From Branchiostoma floridae (Eukaryota; Chordata; Leptocardii; Amphioxiformes; Branchiostomatidae), in the NCBI RefSeq assembly GCF_000003815.2, contig NC_049985.1, forward strand, positions 20,507,058-20,540,728: a stretch of DNA of 33,671 nt, written 5' to 3'. The translations under genes were made by a program, and so were the position numbers. The notes beneath the pieces were generated by a model, which did no database searches, had not been told where the DNA came from, and was given only the letters and a program-made list of their open reading frames with translations. Positions 1 to 9,052 of the stretch are shown here, in pieces. Within the stretch, counting starts at the first letter, position 1; each line of letters opens with the position of its first letter.

Positions 1-659
1 AAAACGTCCGTCAATTGGGATGATCACTGGAGCTATTATGTGATTGTTTATTTGCAAAATCATGCCCTAGGGCTAATTGCATACACAGTCTCAAGAACTA
101 AGAGAGGTAAGTACATAAAACTAGTGTCTAATCAACTACATGATACTATACTATGGATACGATTGATATATTAGAAGACAGAAGATCGAGGCTACCAATC
201 TGACGTCTGTAGTTACCCTAGAACATGCAAAAGACTAGAGTTCGGCGACCTCATTCCTCCACGAAATATTAGTAGATTTTATGCAAAATACTTACGCATT
301 TGCATGATTTATGCATAGAAGTGTTAACGTTCACACATGTCCCAATGACAAGGATCCCATAATTTATCATAAGCAGTTTTGATATTTTTGTATTAATATA
401 TAAGCCAGTTCTTAATTTGCATGTTTATGTCCCACCTGTCATGAATATTCAGTGTTACATTTATTGAATTCCAGTTATGGAAAGCAATGGAATTACACAA
501 TCTCGTTGAGTTATTATTTAGCTCTTGTGTTATCTTGTTTACAGACAGATGCACACAAACGCTAATGAAAGCATAAAGGCCACGAATGCGGTAATAACCG
601 ACAATGCCTACCATGATAAGTTGATTAGCGAGTAGATAGGTCTTATAACACACGGTCGA
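1..659. other. No gene recognised
   Basis: AT-rich sequence with no long open frame, no recognisable exon and no clear repeat. The only open frame (86 codons, - strand) has no recognisable motif and looks random. Confidence 0.4.
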
Positions 660-1248
660 ATCTACGATTTTACGTACCAGTACGTATTATCTCTCAACGC
701 CTCCAGGTAACAAGATTGGGCAAGATATATCAGTGTCATTAGAGAGCTAATAAACACATCCATTGTGTACAGAAGGCATTTCTTTCATCTGTTGCCAGCA
801 GGCTGATAGAATCTCCAAATATAACTGCCGAGTTCTGACTTACCGATATGCTCTAATCAGATCGCCCATACTCCAGTATGGCCGGTTATTAGTTTGACTG
901 TATGCTTTACTACGTGGCAGAAATCAGCAACTAGCTCGTATTGCAGCTCTATGTATTAAAATGAAGCAGGGGCAGGAAATGTTGAGTTTTGTACACTTGT
1001 ATTCACAGGAAATTGCCATGTCTTTTTAATTCTGACTTGGCATTCTGTCTTGTTTGGTCTTATTTTAGAAAATAAGCTGACATGATTATTTTCGCACTAA
1101 AGAAAAGAAACTTCTTGCACCTGAACTAATACATTGTATTAAATTGTAGATATGTTTTCTTTTTGTATTGTCAATATGTCTGGTGCACCGCCCGTGGTGT
1201 GCCTTATTGTATTGCATAGTTTACAATCCAAATAAAGAAAAGAAAGAA
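660..1248 (+). mobile_element. Possible 3' remnant of a LINE
   Basis: The stretch ends in AATAAAGAAAAGAAAG after a short non-coding tail, the usual look of a retroposed 3' end. Around 900-960 there is decayed coding-like sequence (reading roughly NQQLARIAALCIK in one frame) that is reminiscent of the C-terminal part of LINE reverse transcriptases. No target-site duplication was identified and the frame is broken many times, so the call is weak. Confidence 0.25.
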
Positions 1249-1550
1249 TTGACGTCATCAAATTAGCATACATTCTAATCATCAAATAATCAGTTACATT
1301 GAAATACATAAGATGAAATTATAAGAAAATATGTATAGTTTATCAGGAAACCTGACAATTGAATTGTTAACACCCCTCTAATTGATTTATCATCAAGCTC
1401 TCTTGAAGATATCCTCTGTGTCTTAGACACAGCAAATAACAATCCACTGCCCCTACGGCCTTCCAAGGCTATGGGACGATCTATAGCTATCGTAAGCGTT
1501 TTACATAGTGTCTATTTGTATGTTACATGTATGCATAATTCTTTGTGCAG

Positions 1551-1647
1551 GAACGATTGGACTTCATGCTGATGGCGAATGCTCACAAAGATAAGGACGA
1601 AGACGAGGAAGACATAGGGGAGGTCAAGATTCAAGGTCAGAGAAAAG
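1551..1647 (+). CDS. Internal exon, probably of a CYP3-like cytochrome P450 gene
   Basis: A 97-base open stretch lies between a good acceptor (ttctttgtgcag, ending at 1550) and a donor (GTGGGT, 1648). In the open frame it begins ERLDFMLMANAHKD, runs through an acidic stretch (DKDEDEEDIGEV) and ends KIQGQRK. The RxDFxxLMxxA pattern followed by an acidic linker matches the short exon just before the I-helix (oxygen-binding helix) of animal CYP3 proteins, which in mammals reads RVDFLQLM. The mammalian exon is, from memory, 67 bp, which differs by 30 bp and so keeps the same phase. The following I-helix exon (AGxET) was not found between here and 3700, and no upstream exon was found either. It could be an isolated exon of a larger gene or a pseudogene remnant. 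The family call rests on about 14 residues. Confidence 0.4.
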
Positions 1648-2218
1648 GTGGGTTAATCTTAATATCTGCTCATTATATTGATTACGTTTTAGTACTTCTA
1701 TAACGGTGTTAAAAGACCGCATCGTGACTGAAAAATTGTCTTCTTGAATAACCTTTGATATTCAGTGTGGCTATTTCTTTCAAATGAATATATTACTTTC
1801 AGTGAACGTTCTATAGTTCTTTAACATTGTTGCATAGCAAAAAGGATTCACCTGCCAGTAATGACTGGTACTGCTTCCCGTTTGCTAGAGGGCGCTTCTG
1901 TGAGATAAACGCAGCCATAAAAGTGACTAAGTTTGTATCCCCCCTCATCACTTATGAACTGGCCCGATTAAACAATTTAAGGGTTTAGTCCTAGGGTTTC
2001 TACTTCTTTTTGGTCTGGTCTTTCTACCTGTAATCGGGCGGAGTCCTGTGGCGTAACTGCTAGGTATTTGTAATCTCCAAGCTGATCGAAGCTGGTGTGT
2101 TACGCCGAAGAGCGGTTATAATGGCTATATAGATACGGATACAGATCTTCGCTTGGCTGATAAAACTCCTATGTCGGCTTAACTCTTTCCCAAGCTTATG
2201 ATACTATCTTATGCCACC
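1648..2218. other. Intronic or intergenic, no gene seen
   Basis: No open frame or splice-bordered exon is recognisable. A tRNA-like stretch near 2047-2112 (tggcgtaactgctagg) has only a weak resemblance to a box A and no matching box B, so nothing is called. Confidence 0.35.
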
Positions 2219-2345
2219 ACAAGACCTGCTTGGAGATCAGGGTATTTGGCCCAGAACCCAGAATTCTAGGGTTCGAATCCTGTCTTGTGACGATGCGAAA
2301 GTCTTCCTTCACTCCACCCAGTAAAAAAATGGGTACCTGAATACA
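2219..2345 (+). repeat. tRNA-derived SINE fragment
   Basis: A perfect RNA polymerase III box B (ggttcgaatcc, 2270-2280) is followed about 40 bases later by cactccacccagt and atgggtacctga (2310-2341). That is the tRNA-unrelated body seen in widespread tRNA-derived SINEs of marine invertebrates. A convincing box A was not found upstream, so this may be a truncated or divergent copy rather than a tRNA gene. Confidence 0.5.
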
Positions 2346-3369
2346 TGTATGAATAGATAATTCTTGCTATGTTTTTATTTGAAATCATCCAATCTTCTTG
2401 CTCACGAAGCTTCAATGTCATATGAATAGTACCAGTGTATGCTGTACCGATCAATGATAGTAAATAATAGATATATAATTAGCGTCAATCTCTCGCCTCC
2501 AAGGCTAATTGCAAGTAACGAAGAAAAGACGTACAAACTAAGAAAAACTCGGTGACAAATGAGTAATATAAATGCTAACTCTAAATATAGACTTATCGAA
2601 TGTATCAAGGTACGCATTAAAGTAACAATGGTAAATCCGCATATGAATGTATGAAATTGAGCGCAAATCCTGACTACACCTCCTGGGATGTTACTGGTAG
2701 GGCACGGATAAAGTAATTCAAGTCGTGAGGGTGCCAAACAACCGTTTTGGACAATGACGTTCTGAGTTGTGCATATAACCTTTTGATTTGTAAAAAATGT
2801 GCAAAGATAGTAAAGTAGTGTTTTTTAGTGAACTTTTATATAATAGTAGCACCCAACAGAAAGAGAATAAATACATAAAACGTGTACAACGATCCCTGAA
2901 AGTTGACCGAGGGCACTGTGTAGTGGACAGTAAAGTACGACAGGACAGTCTATCCGTTTTACAAATCATATCCAGTTGCTTGAGTAACTGCTTTTTAACG
3001 ATATATGATTATTAAGTCACATTGGCACCCATGGGTATGCATGTAGCAGTCCTAGAGAGTTACAAAAAAACATGAGGATCCATCAACCCCTTCTTGACAT
3101 ATTCTCTTTCAAAGTCCGACACCAAACTTGCTTTTGGCCCCAAAAGCTAGTCTAGGCCGACGTGAGTTGGATAAAAAAAGAGAACAATGTGGCCAAATAG
3201 GGGCAAATAAGTTGCTATGAGTTTTTAGCCAGTCCTTTGCAGTGTATACAGCTAGCTCTCCTCCGGCAGGACAGTTCACTACCTGGCAAATTAAATCCTT
3301 TTATCCCAAACTTCGCCAAGTCCCTTATTACTATTCGGCCAGGAGAGTCTGTTAGAGACCACCAAGAGC
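2346..3369. other. No gene recognised
   Basis: Only short open frames (62-111 codons, both strands) with no motif or splice context. No clear repeat structure was seen. Confidence 0.35.
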
Positions 3370-3490
3370 TATCTACCACCAAAATGTTACGACCGTAGCA
3401 TGCCAGAACTCGAGATATCCAAAAATGAAGTTCTGTTGCAGTACCGTTGCTAAGGGGCCCAAAATCTAATCGTTTCTAGTTCTTGTCAAG
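3370..3490. repeat. Dispersed repeat, copy 1
   Basis: This shares a long diverged similarity with 13466-13580: both contain ccaaaat, gaccrtagcatg, agaac, cgagatatc, aaatgaagtt and aaaatctaatc in the same order. Each copy is followed within about 100 bases by a tetranucleotide microsatellite (CATA here, GACA at the other copy). It is probably an interspersed element of unknown class. Confidence 0.55.
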
Positions 3491-3566
3491 ACTTACCCAT
3501 ATACGAATATCAATAAAATACAGTCAAGCTTTCTCCAGTTATGCTTGTCTTCTACAAACTTACATA

Positions 3567-3633
3567 AATACATACATACATACATACATACATACATACA
3601 TACATACATACATACATACATACATACATACAT
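3567..3633. repeat. (CATA)n microsatellite
   Basis: About 16 uninterrupted units of the tetranucleotide catacata. The long Tyr/Met/Cys-rich open frame on the opposite strand is an artefact of this repeat. Confidence 0.95.
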
Positions 3634-3748
3634 AAAGATATAACGTTACAAACATAAACGCAAATGAAAACATAAAACTTTTTTGGCGAAGGTTAGCATA
3701 CTGTGAGTATCTGGAGTCAATAACAATGACGTCTCCACTGTGTAACAG

Positions 3749-3879
3749 ATGGCTATGCGATGGAATGTCAGACGGACTTAGGTGTCCCCTGAGTGCCGAG
3801 TAGCTGGATCTGTGATGACATACCTGACTGTTTGGATGGGAGGGACGAGCAAGGGTGTGTGCACAATGTAGTGGATTGG
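3749..3879 (+). pseudogene. Degenerate LDL-receptor class A (LDLa) exon
   Basis: After an acceptor-like aacag (ending 3748) one frame reads DGYAMECQTDLGVP, a TGA stop (3790-3792), then VPSSWICDDIPDC and LDGRDEQGC. The second half is a textbook LDLa C-terminal half, with the acidic calcium-binding DxxDE pattern and three cysteines. It aligns with the second LDLa module of the exon at 5095-5438 (DGCQTISC, QICDGYPDC, EDEQGC). Relative to that copy, the first Cys is Tyr (TAT, 3754-3756) and a stop interrupts the middle. This is probably a damaged exon of the same + strand gene. Sequencing error or a missed intron could also explain the stop. Confidence 0.6.
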
Positions 3880-3937
3880 TGACAGATTTATGAAGAGCAG
3901 GCAATTGTGCAAAACATTTTAAAATGTCATATTCCAT

Positions 3938-4101
3938 AACCGGGGCCCGGCCGGAAAATTTGTGGAAACGAAATATGAAATGTTAATCAATGAATATACA
4001 CAGATTATGCTGCTGTCAATTTGTTTACGTTTTGTGTGTTCTGTTATCTTTTATATTACACTTTTCGTGCCCGAAAGCTGCCCGACCGGGTACCGGTTTG
4101 A
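3938..4101. mobile_element. GGCCCGG-TIR MITE, copy 1
   Basis: Starts aaccggggcccgg and ends gaccgggtaccggttt, giving short imperfect inverted termini. It matches 32103-32283 along its length: tttgtggaaacgaaa, a central tgtgt/ATTTTATA segment and gaaagctgccygaccggg occur in the same order. Two copies with the same ends define a small non-autonomous DNA element. No target-site duplication is clear at this copy. Confidence 0.6.
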
Positions 4102-4242
4102 AAATGGCACCATTTTCTTGCTCATCTGTTTCTTCTCTACTTCCTATTCCCATGTGAAGTCTGTTGCTACCTTATTTCAGATGGGCAGTTTGCTGGTTGC
4201 TTCTCCAAGTGGTTCAAATGTTTTGTGTACTCTCCATGACAG

Positions 4243-4552
4243 GAGTGCCCAAGCACTGCTTTTTCACCTGCCGTACCAATGTCACCTGTCTGCCGTCACG
4301 TCACCTGGGGGACGCGCATAATACCCCCCTCACATTAGGCGCGATTCGATCGGACGACGAGTCTGCGAGCTCTAAATTACTAGGAGACATGGCCCTGACG
4401 GGAAAGGGGGAACTCTGCCATTTCTTCATCAGCATCAGGGTCATGCCTCCTAGTAAAGTAAAGCTCGCAGACTCGTCGTCCGATCGAATCGCGCCTAATG
4501 TGATGGGGGTATTAGGACTGTGCTGACGGAGAAGACGAAAGGTTCACTGACG
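4243..4552 (+). pseudogene. LDLa-containing exon interrupted by a MITE
   Basis: An acceptor-like tccatgacag (ending 4242) opens a frame reading CFFTCRTNVTCLPSRHLGDA (ending at 4316). After the 196-bp hairpin element at 4319-4514 comes DCADGEDERFTD, ending in phase 1 at a strong donor (GTGAGT, 4553). The two halves together look like one LDLa module (Cys spacing, then the acidic DGEDE signature). The next exon (5095) starts with two bases that complete the split codon to Val, so the splice phases agree. As it stands the hairpin breaks the reading frame: the left frame runs through the element and stops at 4524-4526. Removing exactly 196 bases rejoins the two halves in frame, whereas keeping a TA duplication would not. 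The locus may be a pseudogene, or the insertion may be polymorphic. Confidence 0.55.
4319..4514. mobile_element. Palindromic MITE inside an LDLa exon
   Basis: The ends are nearly perfect inverted repeats: taatacccccctcacattagg on the left against its complement at 4494-4514 with one mismatch. The arms continue inwards through gcgcgattcgatcggacgacg-type sequence and further imperfect pairing (aggagacatggccctga against tcagggtcatgcctcct), for about 90 bp each. That leaves a loop of about 20-30 bases. TA directly flanks both sides, so a 2-bp TA duplication is possible. There is no coding capacity, so it must have been mobilised in trans by an unknown transposase. Confidence 0.85.
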
Positions 4553-5094
4553 GTGAGTCCAAACCGTCATGATAACGTACGGGATGAGATAGTCTTCACA
4601 CCTTTTTTATCTCCTAAATGTGTGATAGTCACTTGACTGATTTTTCAAGCTTATGCCGACTACTGTACGCGAGAAAGTGTGACGGAAGTTGGCTATGCTG
4701 GCAAAAGAAAGTACATTAGAAGCGGGTCCGTATGGGGATACCTGGATTCAGAAAGGATTATTGTGGAAACGACAAATGTGATAACTTTGCAAAGTCAGGT
4801 GCATTTGTATCCCCGAAAATATCCCAGAAAATAACACTAGCTTCTTGAGCGGAATACCCCTTTAAACCCTGAAGTTGGATCACTGATTTGACGTTATGTT
4901 AATACGATGATCTTCTTTATGAAATACTTACCAACACTGGCGTAGCTGATATCTAATTATTGTGCCATTCTAACTTATTACCAAACATNNNNNNNNNNNN
5001 NNNNNNNNNNNNNNNNNNNNNNNNNNNNNNNNNNNNNNNNNNNNNNNNNNNNNNNNNNNNNNNNNNNNNNNNNNNNNNNNNNNNNNNNCTACAG
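4553..5094 (+). other. Intron between LDLa exons, with a 100-N gap
   Basis: Bounded by donor GTGAGT at 4553 and acceptor ctacag ending 5094. The phases match across it (1 base + 2 bases). Positions 4989-5088 are N. No further exon is evident. Confidence 0.6.
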
Positions 5095-5438
5095 TTGAAG
5101 ATGCTCTGGGGCGTGAGTGGGGCTCTTGTAGCGCCAACTGTTCGTCAGTCTACGGCAACGCGTCATGCGTTCCTGACGCGTTCACCTGCGACGGTGACGT
5201 GGACTGTTGGCAGGCAGAAGACGAACAGGGCTGTGAGAGCGCCCTACCCCACCAAGATGCCGGAGGGACGGATGGTTGTCAAACGATCAGTTGCGACCTG
5301 CCCGGTCTCCTGGACCCGATCAGTGTGCCACCTCACCAGATCTGTGACGGCTACCCGGACTGTGTGTCAGGGGAGGACGAGCAGGGGTGCAGCGGCAGCG
5401 TGTCCACTCAAACCGCAACAAGCTCAAGCTCCGGTTAG
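5095..5438 (+). CDS. Two tandem LDLa modules, 3' exon of an LDLa-repeat protein
   Basis: With one base from the upstream exon the frame reads VEDALGREWGSC and continues for 113 residues to TAG (5436-5438). Module 1 is about residues 12-47, with six cysteines and ending DCWQAEDEQGC. Module 2 is about residues 61-98, starting CQTISC and ending DCVSGEDEQGC. Each carries the acidic calcium-coordinating tail of the LDL-receptor class A family, which binds protein ligands outside the cell. The end is a Thr/Ser-rich stalk (TQTATSSSSG) without a membrane anchor. The TAG may be the true stop, or a donor (GTTAGC, 5434) may lead to another exon. No signal peptide is visible because the 5' exons lie upstream. 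Neighbouring modules on the same strand are degraded, so it is uncertain whether this gene is expressed. Confidence 0.75.
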
Positions 5439-5557
5439 CAAAGTCCTGCGGCAAGTGAAAAAGTGACCGACACTCCCACGGGTGGTCACCAAAACACAAG
5501 AAGGACTGACCACAGAAAAAACAAGTGGTCAAGGATCATTCGAGGACCAAACAGGGG

Positions 5558-7303
5558 GTGTGCCTAAACACCACAAACGACCTACCACAAACGACCACAA
5601 ATGACTCAGAAACACCACAAACGACAACAAACGACTCTAATATGCAGTGTATATGGGTCAAAGACCTTGTGTGGCGCTCTGGAGACATTGTTTACACATT
5701 TATGAATTTAAAAAATGCAGCAAGTCCTACGTATTCACCAGTTATTTCGAGTTAGTCTGCCGGTTTCAAGATCGAAGTGATTCTTTGCCGCCATGTTGGA
5801 TCGCACCAACCCTGTTCAACGTCTACACCAACGACCTTCCCCAGTTCAACAACATCCGCCGGTTTATCTACGCTGATGACCTAGGTCTAACCACCCAGCA
5901 CAAGTCTTTCGAGGTCATCGAGCGCAGACTGACCGCTGCTCTGAACAGTCTGTCAGTCTACTACAGGAACAATTTCTTAAATGCGAACCCTAGCAAGACC
6001 CAAGTCTGTGCATTCCATTTGAATAACCACCAGGCCAAACGACAGCTGAACATAGTCTGGAATGGTAAGAAACTAGCCAACGAAAAGTTCCCGGTTTACC
6101 TTGGAGTAACCATGGACAGAACTTTGTCTTATAGAGAGCATGTCAGGAAACTCAAGGAGAAGGTTGCTTCCAGGAACAACCTCCTCAACAACCTCACAAC
6201 TCTGAACTGGGGAGCTGATGCAAACACCTTACGATCTACTGCCTTGGCGTTATGTTATTCCACAGCAGAATACTGTTCTCCTGCCTGGGAAAGGTCATGC
6301 CATGCCAGTAAAGTGGATGCTGAGCTCAACACTTCTTGTCGCATCATAACAGGAGCGCTGAGGCCCACACCCCTGCCAGCACTGTACCGGCTAGCAGGTA
6401 TCGCACCACCTCCCATCCGACGAGAAGCTCTCTCCAGAACTCAGAAATCTGTACAAGAGCAGGACTCTCGACACCCTCTACACTACTATCATGATGTTAG
6501 AAGAAGACTCAAATCTAGAAAGAGCTTCATGACCATACAGAGTCTGAACCCTAAGGAGGCTGCCAAGTACAGAGTCGATCGCTGGAAAGCTTCCGACACC
6601 CTCCTACCAAATGAAGCTCTCCAGACCCCTTGTGAGTCCCTTCTTCATGGCACCCATCTACCCAGAAGGGAGTGGGTGGACCTGAACAGAGCAAGGTGCG
6701 GAGTAGGTAGGACCAGAGACAACCTACTGAAATGGGGACGGGTGAACTCAGCTGAGTGTCGTTGTGGCCACCCAACCCAAACCATGGGACACATTACGAA
6801 GGACTGTGTATTAGGCCCCAACATTTCCAACCAGGACCTACTAGAAGCTAACGAGAAGGCCGTGGCCTGGCTGCAGTACTGGCACGGAACGCTATGATGA
6901 TGATGTTGGATCGCCCGTGCTAGGAGTCTGCATGGGGAAGTCCTCGATAACTTCCACGGTTCCATAGACGACAGGACGATAAAACTATGGATGCTGTTGG
7001 TTCATAGATTATAGCATGGCACAACTCTATCATTTTCAAGTTATAAAACTTGTATACTAAGTGTTTTTTGTTTTGCCTCAAATGCATGCGCGCATTCATT
7101 GACAGCGCGCTCAGCGATCGTGATCGTGACCGATCTTGAAACCGGCGGACTAACTCGAAATAACTGGTGAATACGTAGGACTTGCAGCATTTTTTAAATT
7201 CATAAATGTGTAAACAATCTCTCCAGAGCGCCACACAAGGTCTTTGACCCATATACACTGCATATTAGAGTCGTTTGTGGTCGTTTGTGGTGTTTAGGCA
7301 GAC
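5558..7303. mobile_element. TIR element with about 170-210 bp inverted arms, split by a LINE
   Basis: The left arm (5561-5774) and right arm (7131-7300) are inverted copies. Both run from tgcctaaacaccacaaacga through ctaatatgcagtgtatatgg and gtcaaagaccttgtgtggcg to ggtttcaagatcg. The left arm has about 45 extra bases made of more ccacaaacga units. Leaving out the LINE at 5804-6902 and one copy of its target duplication, the element is about 640 bp with no coding capacity. It is probably a non-autonomous DNA transposon. Its own target-site duplication is not clear. Confidence 0.75.
5806..6897 (+). pseudogene. 5'-truncated LINE: reverse transcriptase C-terminal half
   Basis: The open frame of about 363 codons enters abruptly in the RT palm (PTLFNVYTNDLP). 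It carries the catalytic YADD motif (5869-5880), then the thumb and connection region (FPVYLGVTMDRTL, YREHVRKLKEKV) and a C-terminal Cys/His cluster (CRCGHPTQTMGHITKDC), ending TGA. Endonuclease, RT fingers and ORF1 are absent. An 11-bp target-site duplication (atgttggatcg, 5793-5803 and 6903-6913) flanks the insertion. The 3' end is a short TGATGATGATG run overlapping the stop codon rather than poly(A). The domain style suggests the Jockey/I group of non-LTR elements; the exact clade is not determined. The coding part is uninterrupted, so the insertion looks young, but it is dead on arrival because of truncation. Confidence 0.9.
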
Positions 7304-7499
7304 CGCCAAAGGGGTAGGAAGACCAATGACGTTCTGACACAAAAAGTCAAAATCATTATTGTAAAACTAAAAATAAGCATGCACAAACTGACACTTGATT
7401 GTCACGCAATCTTTAAGTCAATAAATCTTAGGTATAAAATTTGGATTGTTTTCAGCATCCAGGTCCATACTTAGCACTATCTTCGGCTCTTTAGAACTC

Positions 7500-7939
7500 A
7501 GCAAGAGTATGGGTGGGTACCGGTACGGTGTATCGGTACAAAACTGTATTTCTTGTTAGACCGATCCGGAATTCTAAAACTGACCGGAAGCTGAAAAAAT
7601 CAGTGGACCGAATGTTGGACCAATCAAAAAATTAACAGATTATACCGGCAGGCGTTCACGTGTTTTGGGCTTACAGGTCCAAAAAAAATAACAAGAGCAA
7701 CATGTACAGTCCCAACATCTACAGTCACAGTTACAGTTAATATTGTTTTCATGACGATAGTATTAAAAACACCTGTGGATCTCGTGTATCTCCACCAAAC
7801 AGAATCCTTTCCATTCTTTTCGCCCATTTATAAGTTTTCACAGATAATCAGGTCCAGGTTAAGGTCCGGACTGATCCTCTGGTCCTGGCCCGTATCTGTA
7901 CCTGAATTATCTGTACCGATTCTCACCCCTAAGCAAGAG
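7500..7939. mobile_element. hAT-like MITE with 8-bp target duplication
   Basis: An 8-bp direct repeat (agcaagag, 7500-7507 and 7932-7939) flanks imperfect inverted termini: tatgggtgggtaccggtac on the left, and taggggtgagaatcggtac read inward from the right. The 424-bp interior has no meaningful frame. The terminal sequence recurs at 16042-16085 (tagggctgggtaccggtac). An 8-bp duplication with T/CAGGG-type ends is the hallmark of the hAT superfamily; assignment to hAT is inferred from that alone. Confidence 0.7.
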
Positions 7940-7955
7940 CGTTCTGAATAGTAAG

Positions 7956-7974
7956 ATATATATATATATATATA
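7956..7974. repeat. (TA)n microsatellite
   Basis: An uninterrupted run of alternating T and A, about 19 bases. Confidence 0.9.
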
Positions 7975-9052
7975 GTTCTAGTTGGAGGTTTCACTGCTCG
8001 GAGCCGTGGGACCCAGGAACAGGCCCTGGTTTGGATGACAGCCGCTGCGCTGGGCGGGCAGATTCTCTATCGTCTGGCTTTCTGATCTATACAAGGTCTC
8101 CGCCAACAGAAACTCTCATTTAAAACACTACCTTGTACAAAGAATACAAAATACACAGCAAACGCGGAAATAGGAAATGTCGTTAACTGAGTAGCTTTAA
8201 TAATCTTCTGTTTAAATGGTGGTAAAACTGGCGAATAAAACATATTCATATATCGACAGGAAGAAATTAAATAACCGTTAAAACCGTAACATTAAGGCTA
8301 ATGTAATAGGACTTTGGTACCAAAAATTCTAGTCTGGTACCAAAAATTCAGGAACGTTATTTTGTTTAATGTTTTCATCCAGAACAAGTAATCTAAAGTA
8401 TTATTCTATTACTTTTTATGTTTCTAGCCAAGGCAAAACGATGACCAGTATACTATTCAGGGTCCGAAACAAAAGAATTAAAACCCCGACCTATTGATCC
8501 TACCAAACAAGGGCCTTTATGGAACAGTATTAAGCATTAACGGAATCTGCAGTTGTATGAAGAGGCGAATAAATACTTAATTTTCTTAGGAATAATCTTA
8601 AAATCAAAGGAATAGATCACATGTCTTTGTGTTTCTTTAGTGGAGTATTTGAGACTACGGCAAGTGCAGAGTTGCTTGAAAAGGTAGTGACCTACAATGT
8701 CGTATTTGTAGATCTATGAAAACTTTTTAAAAAGAATTTGATGCAAATTTACACTGCAGCTGTGTTAATCCTAATTAAAAATAATCAGAAAGTTAGATTT
8801 GGCCAGTGATTTCTTCGTTTTGTGTATTACTTTATTTGTTATATGTGTATCATTGGAAAACTTATTTCTTCCCCCTTTGCATTCACGGCACGAAAAACGG
8901 TATTTAAGCGTGCAGAAACCATGCGTAATGTTGACGTATTTTCCTTCTTTACGGATCTATACACCACTTATACGAGTACGTAAATATTGCCTTTAAGTGG
9001 TCTTTCTGTAGGTCCGTGTTAGTCCTTATTTTCCGGTTTTCCCGTTGTCTTT
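7975..9052. other. No gene recognised
   Basis: Only short frames without motifs. A short duplicated string (ggtaccaaaaattc) at 8318-8351 is the only local structure noticed. Confidence 0.35.

Noticed and set aside
3560-3937. 125-codon frame ending in YVCMYVCM repeats
   Set aside because: Its C-terminus is the CATA microsatellite read in a frame, and the rest is the complement of the degenerate LDLa exon.
5320-5532. - strand frame opposite the LDLa exon
   Set aside because: Antisense shadow of a GC-rich conserved exon.
5561-7300. DNA transposon that encodes its own reverse transcriptase
   Set aside because: The 11-bp target duplication immediately around the RT fragment shows it is a LINE inserted later into the TIR element.
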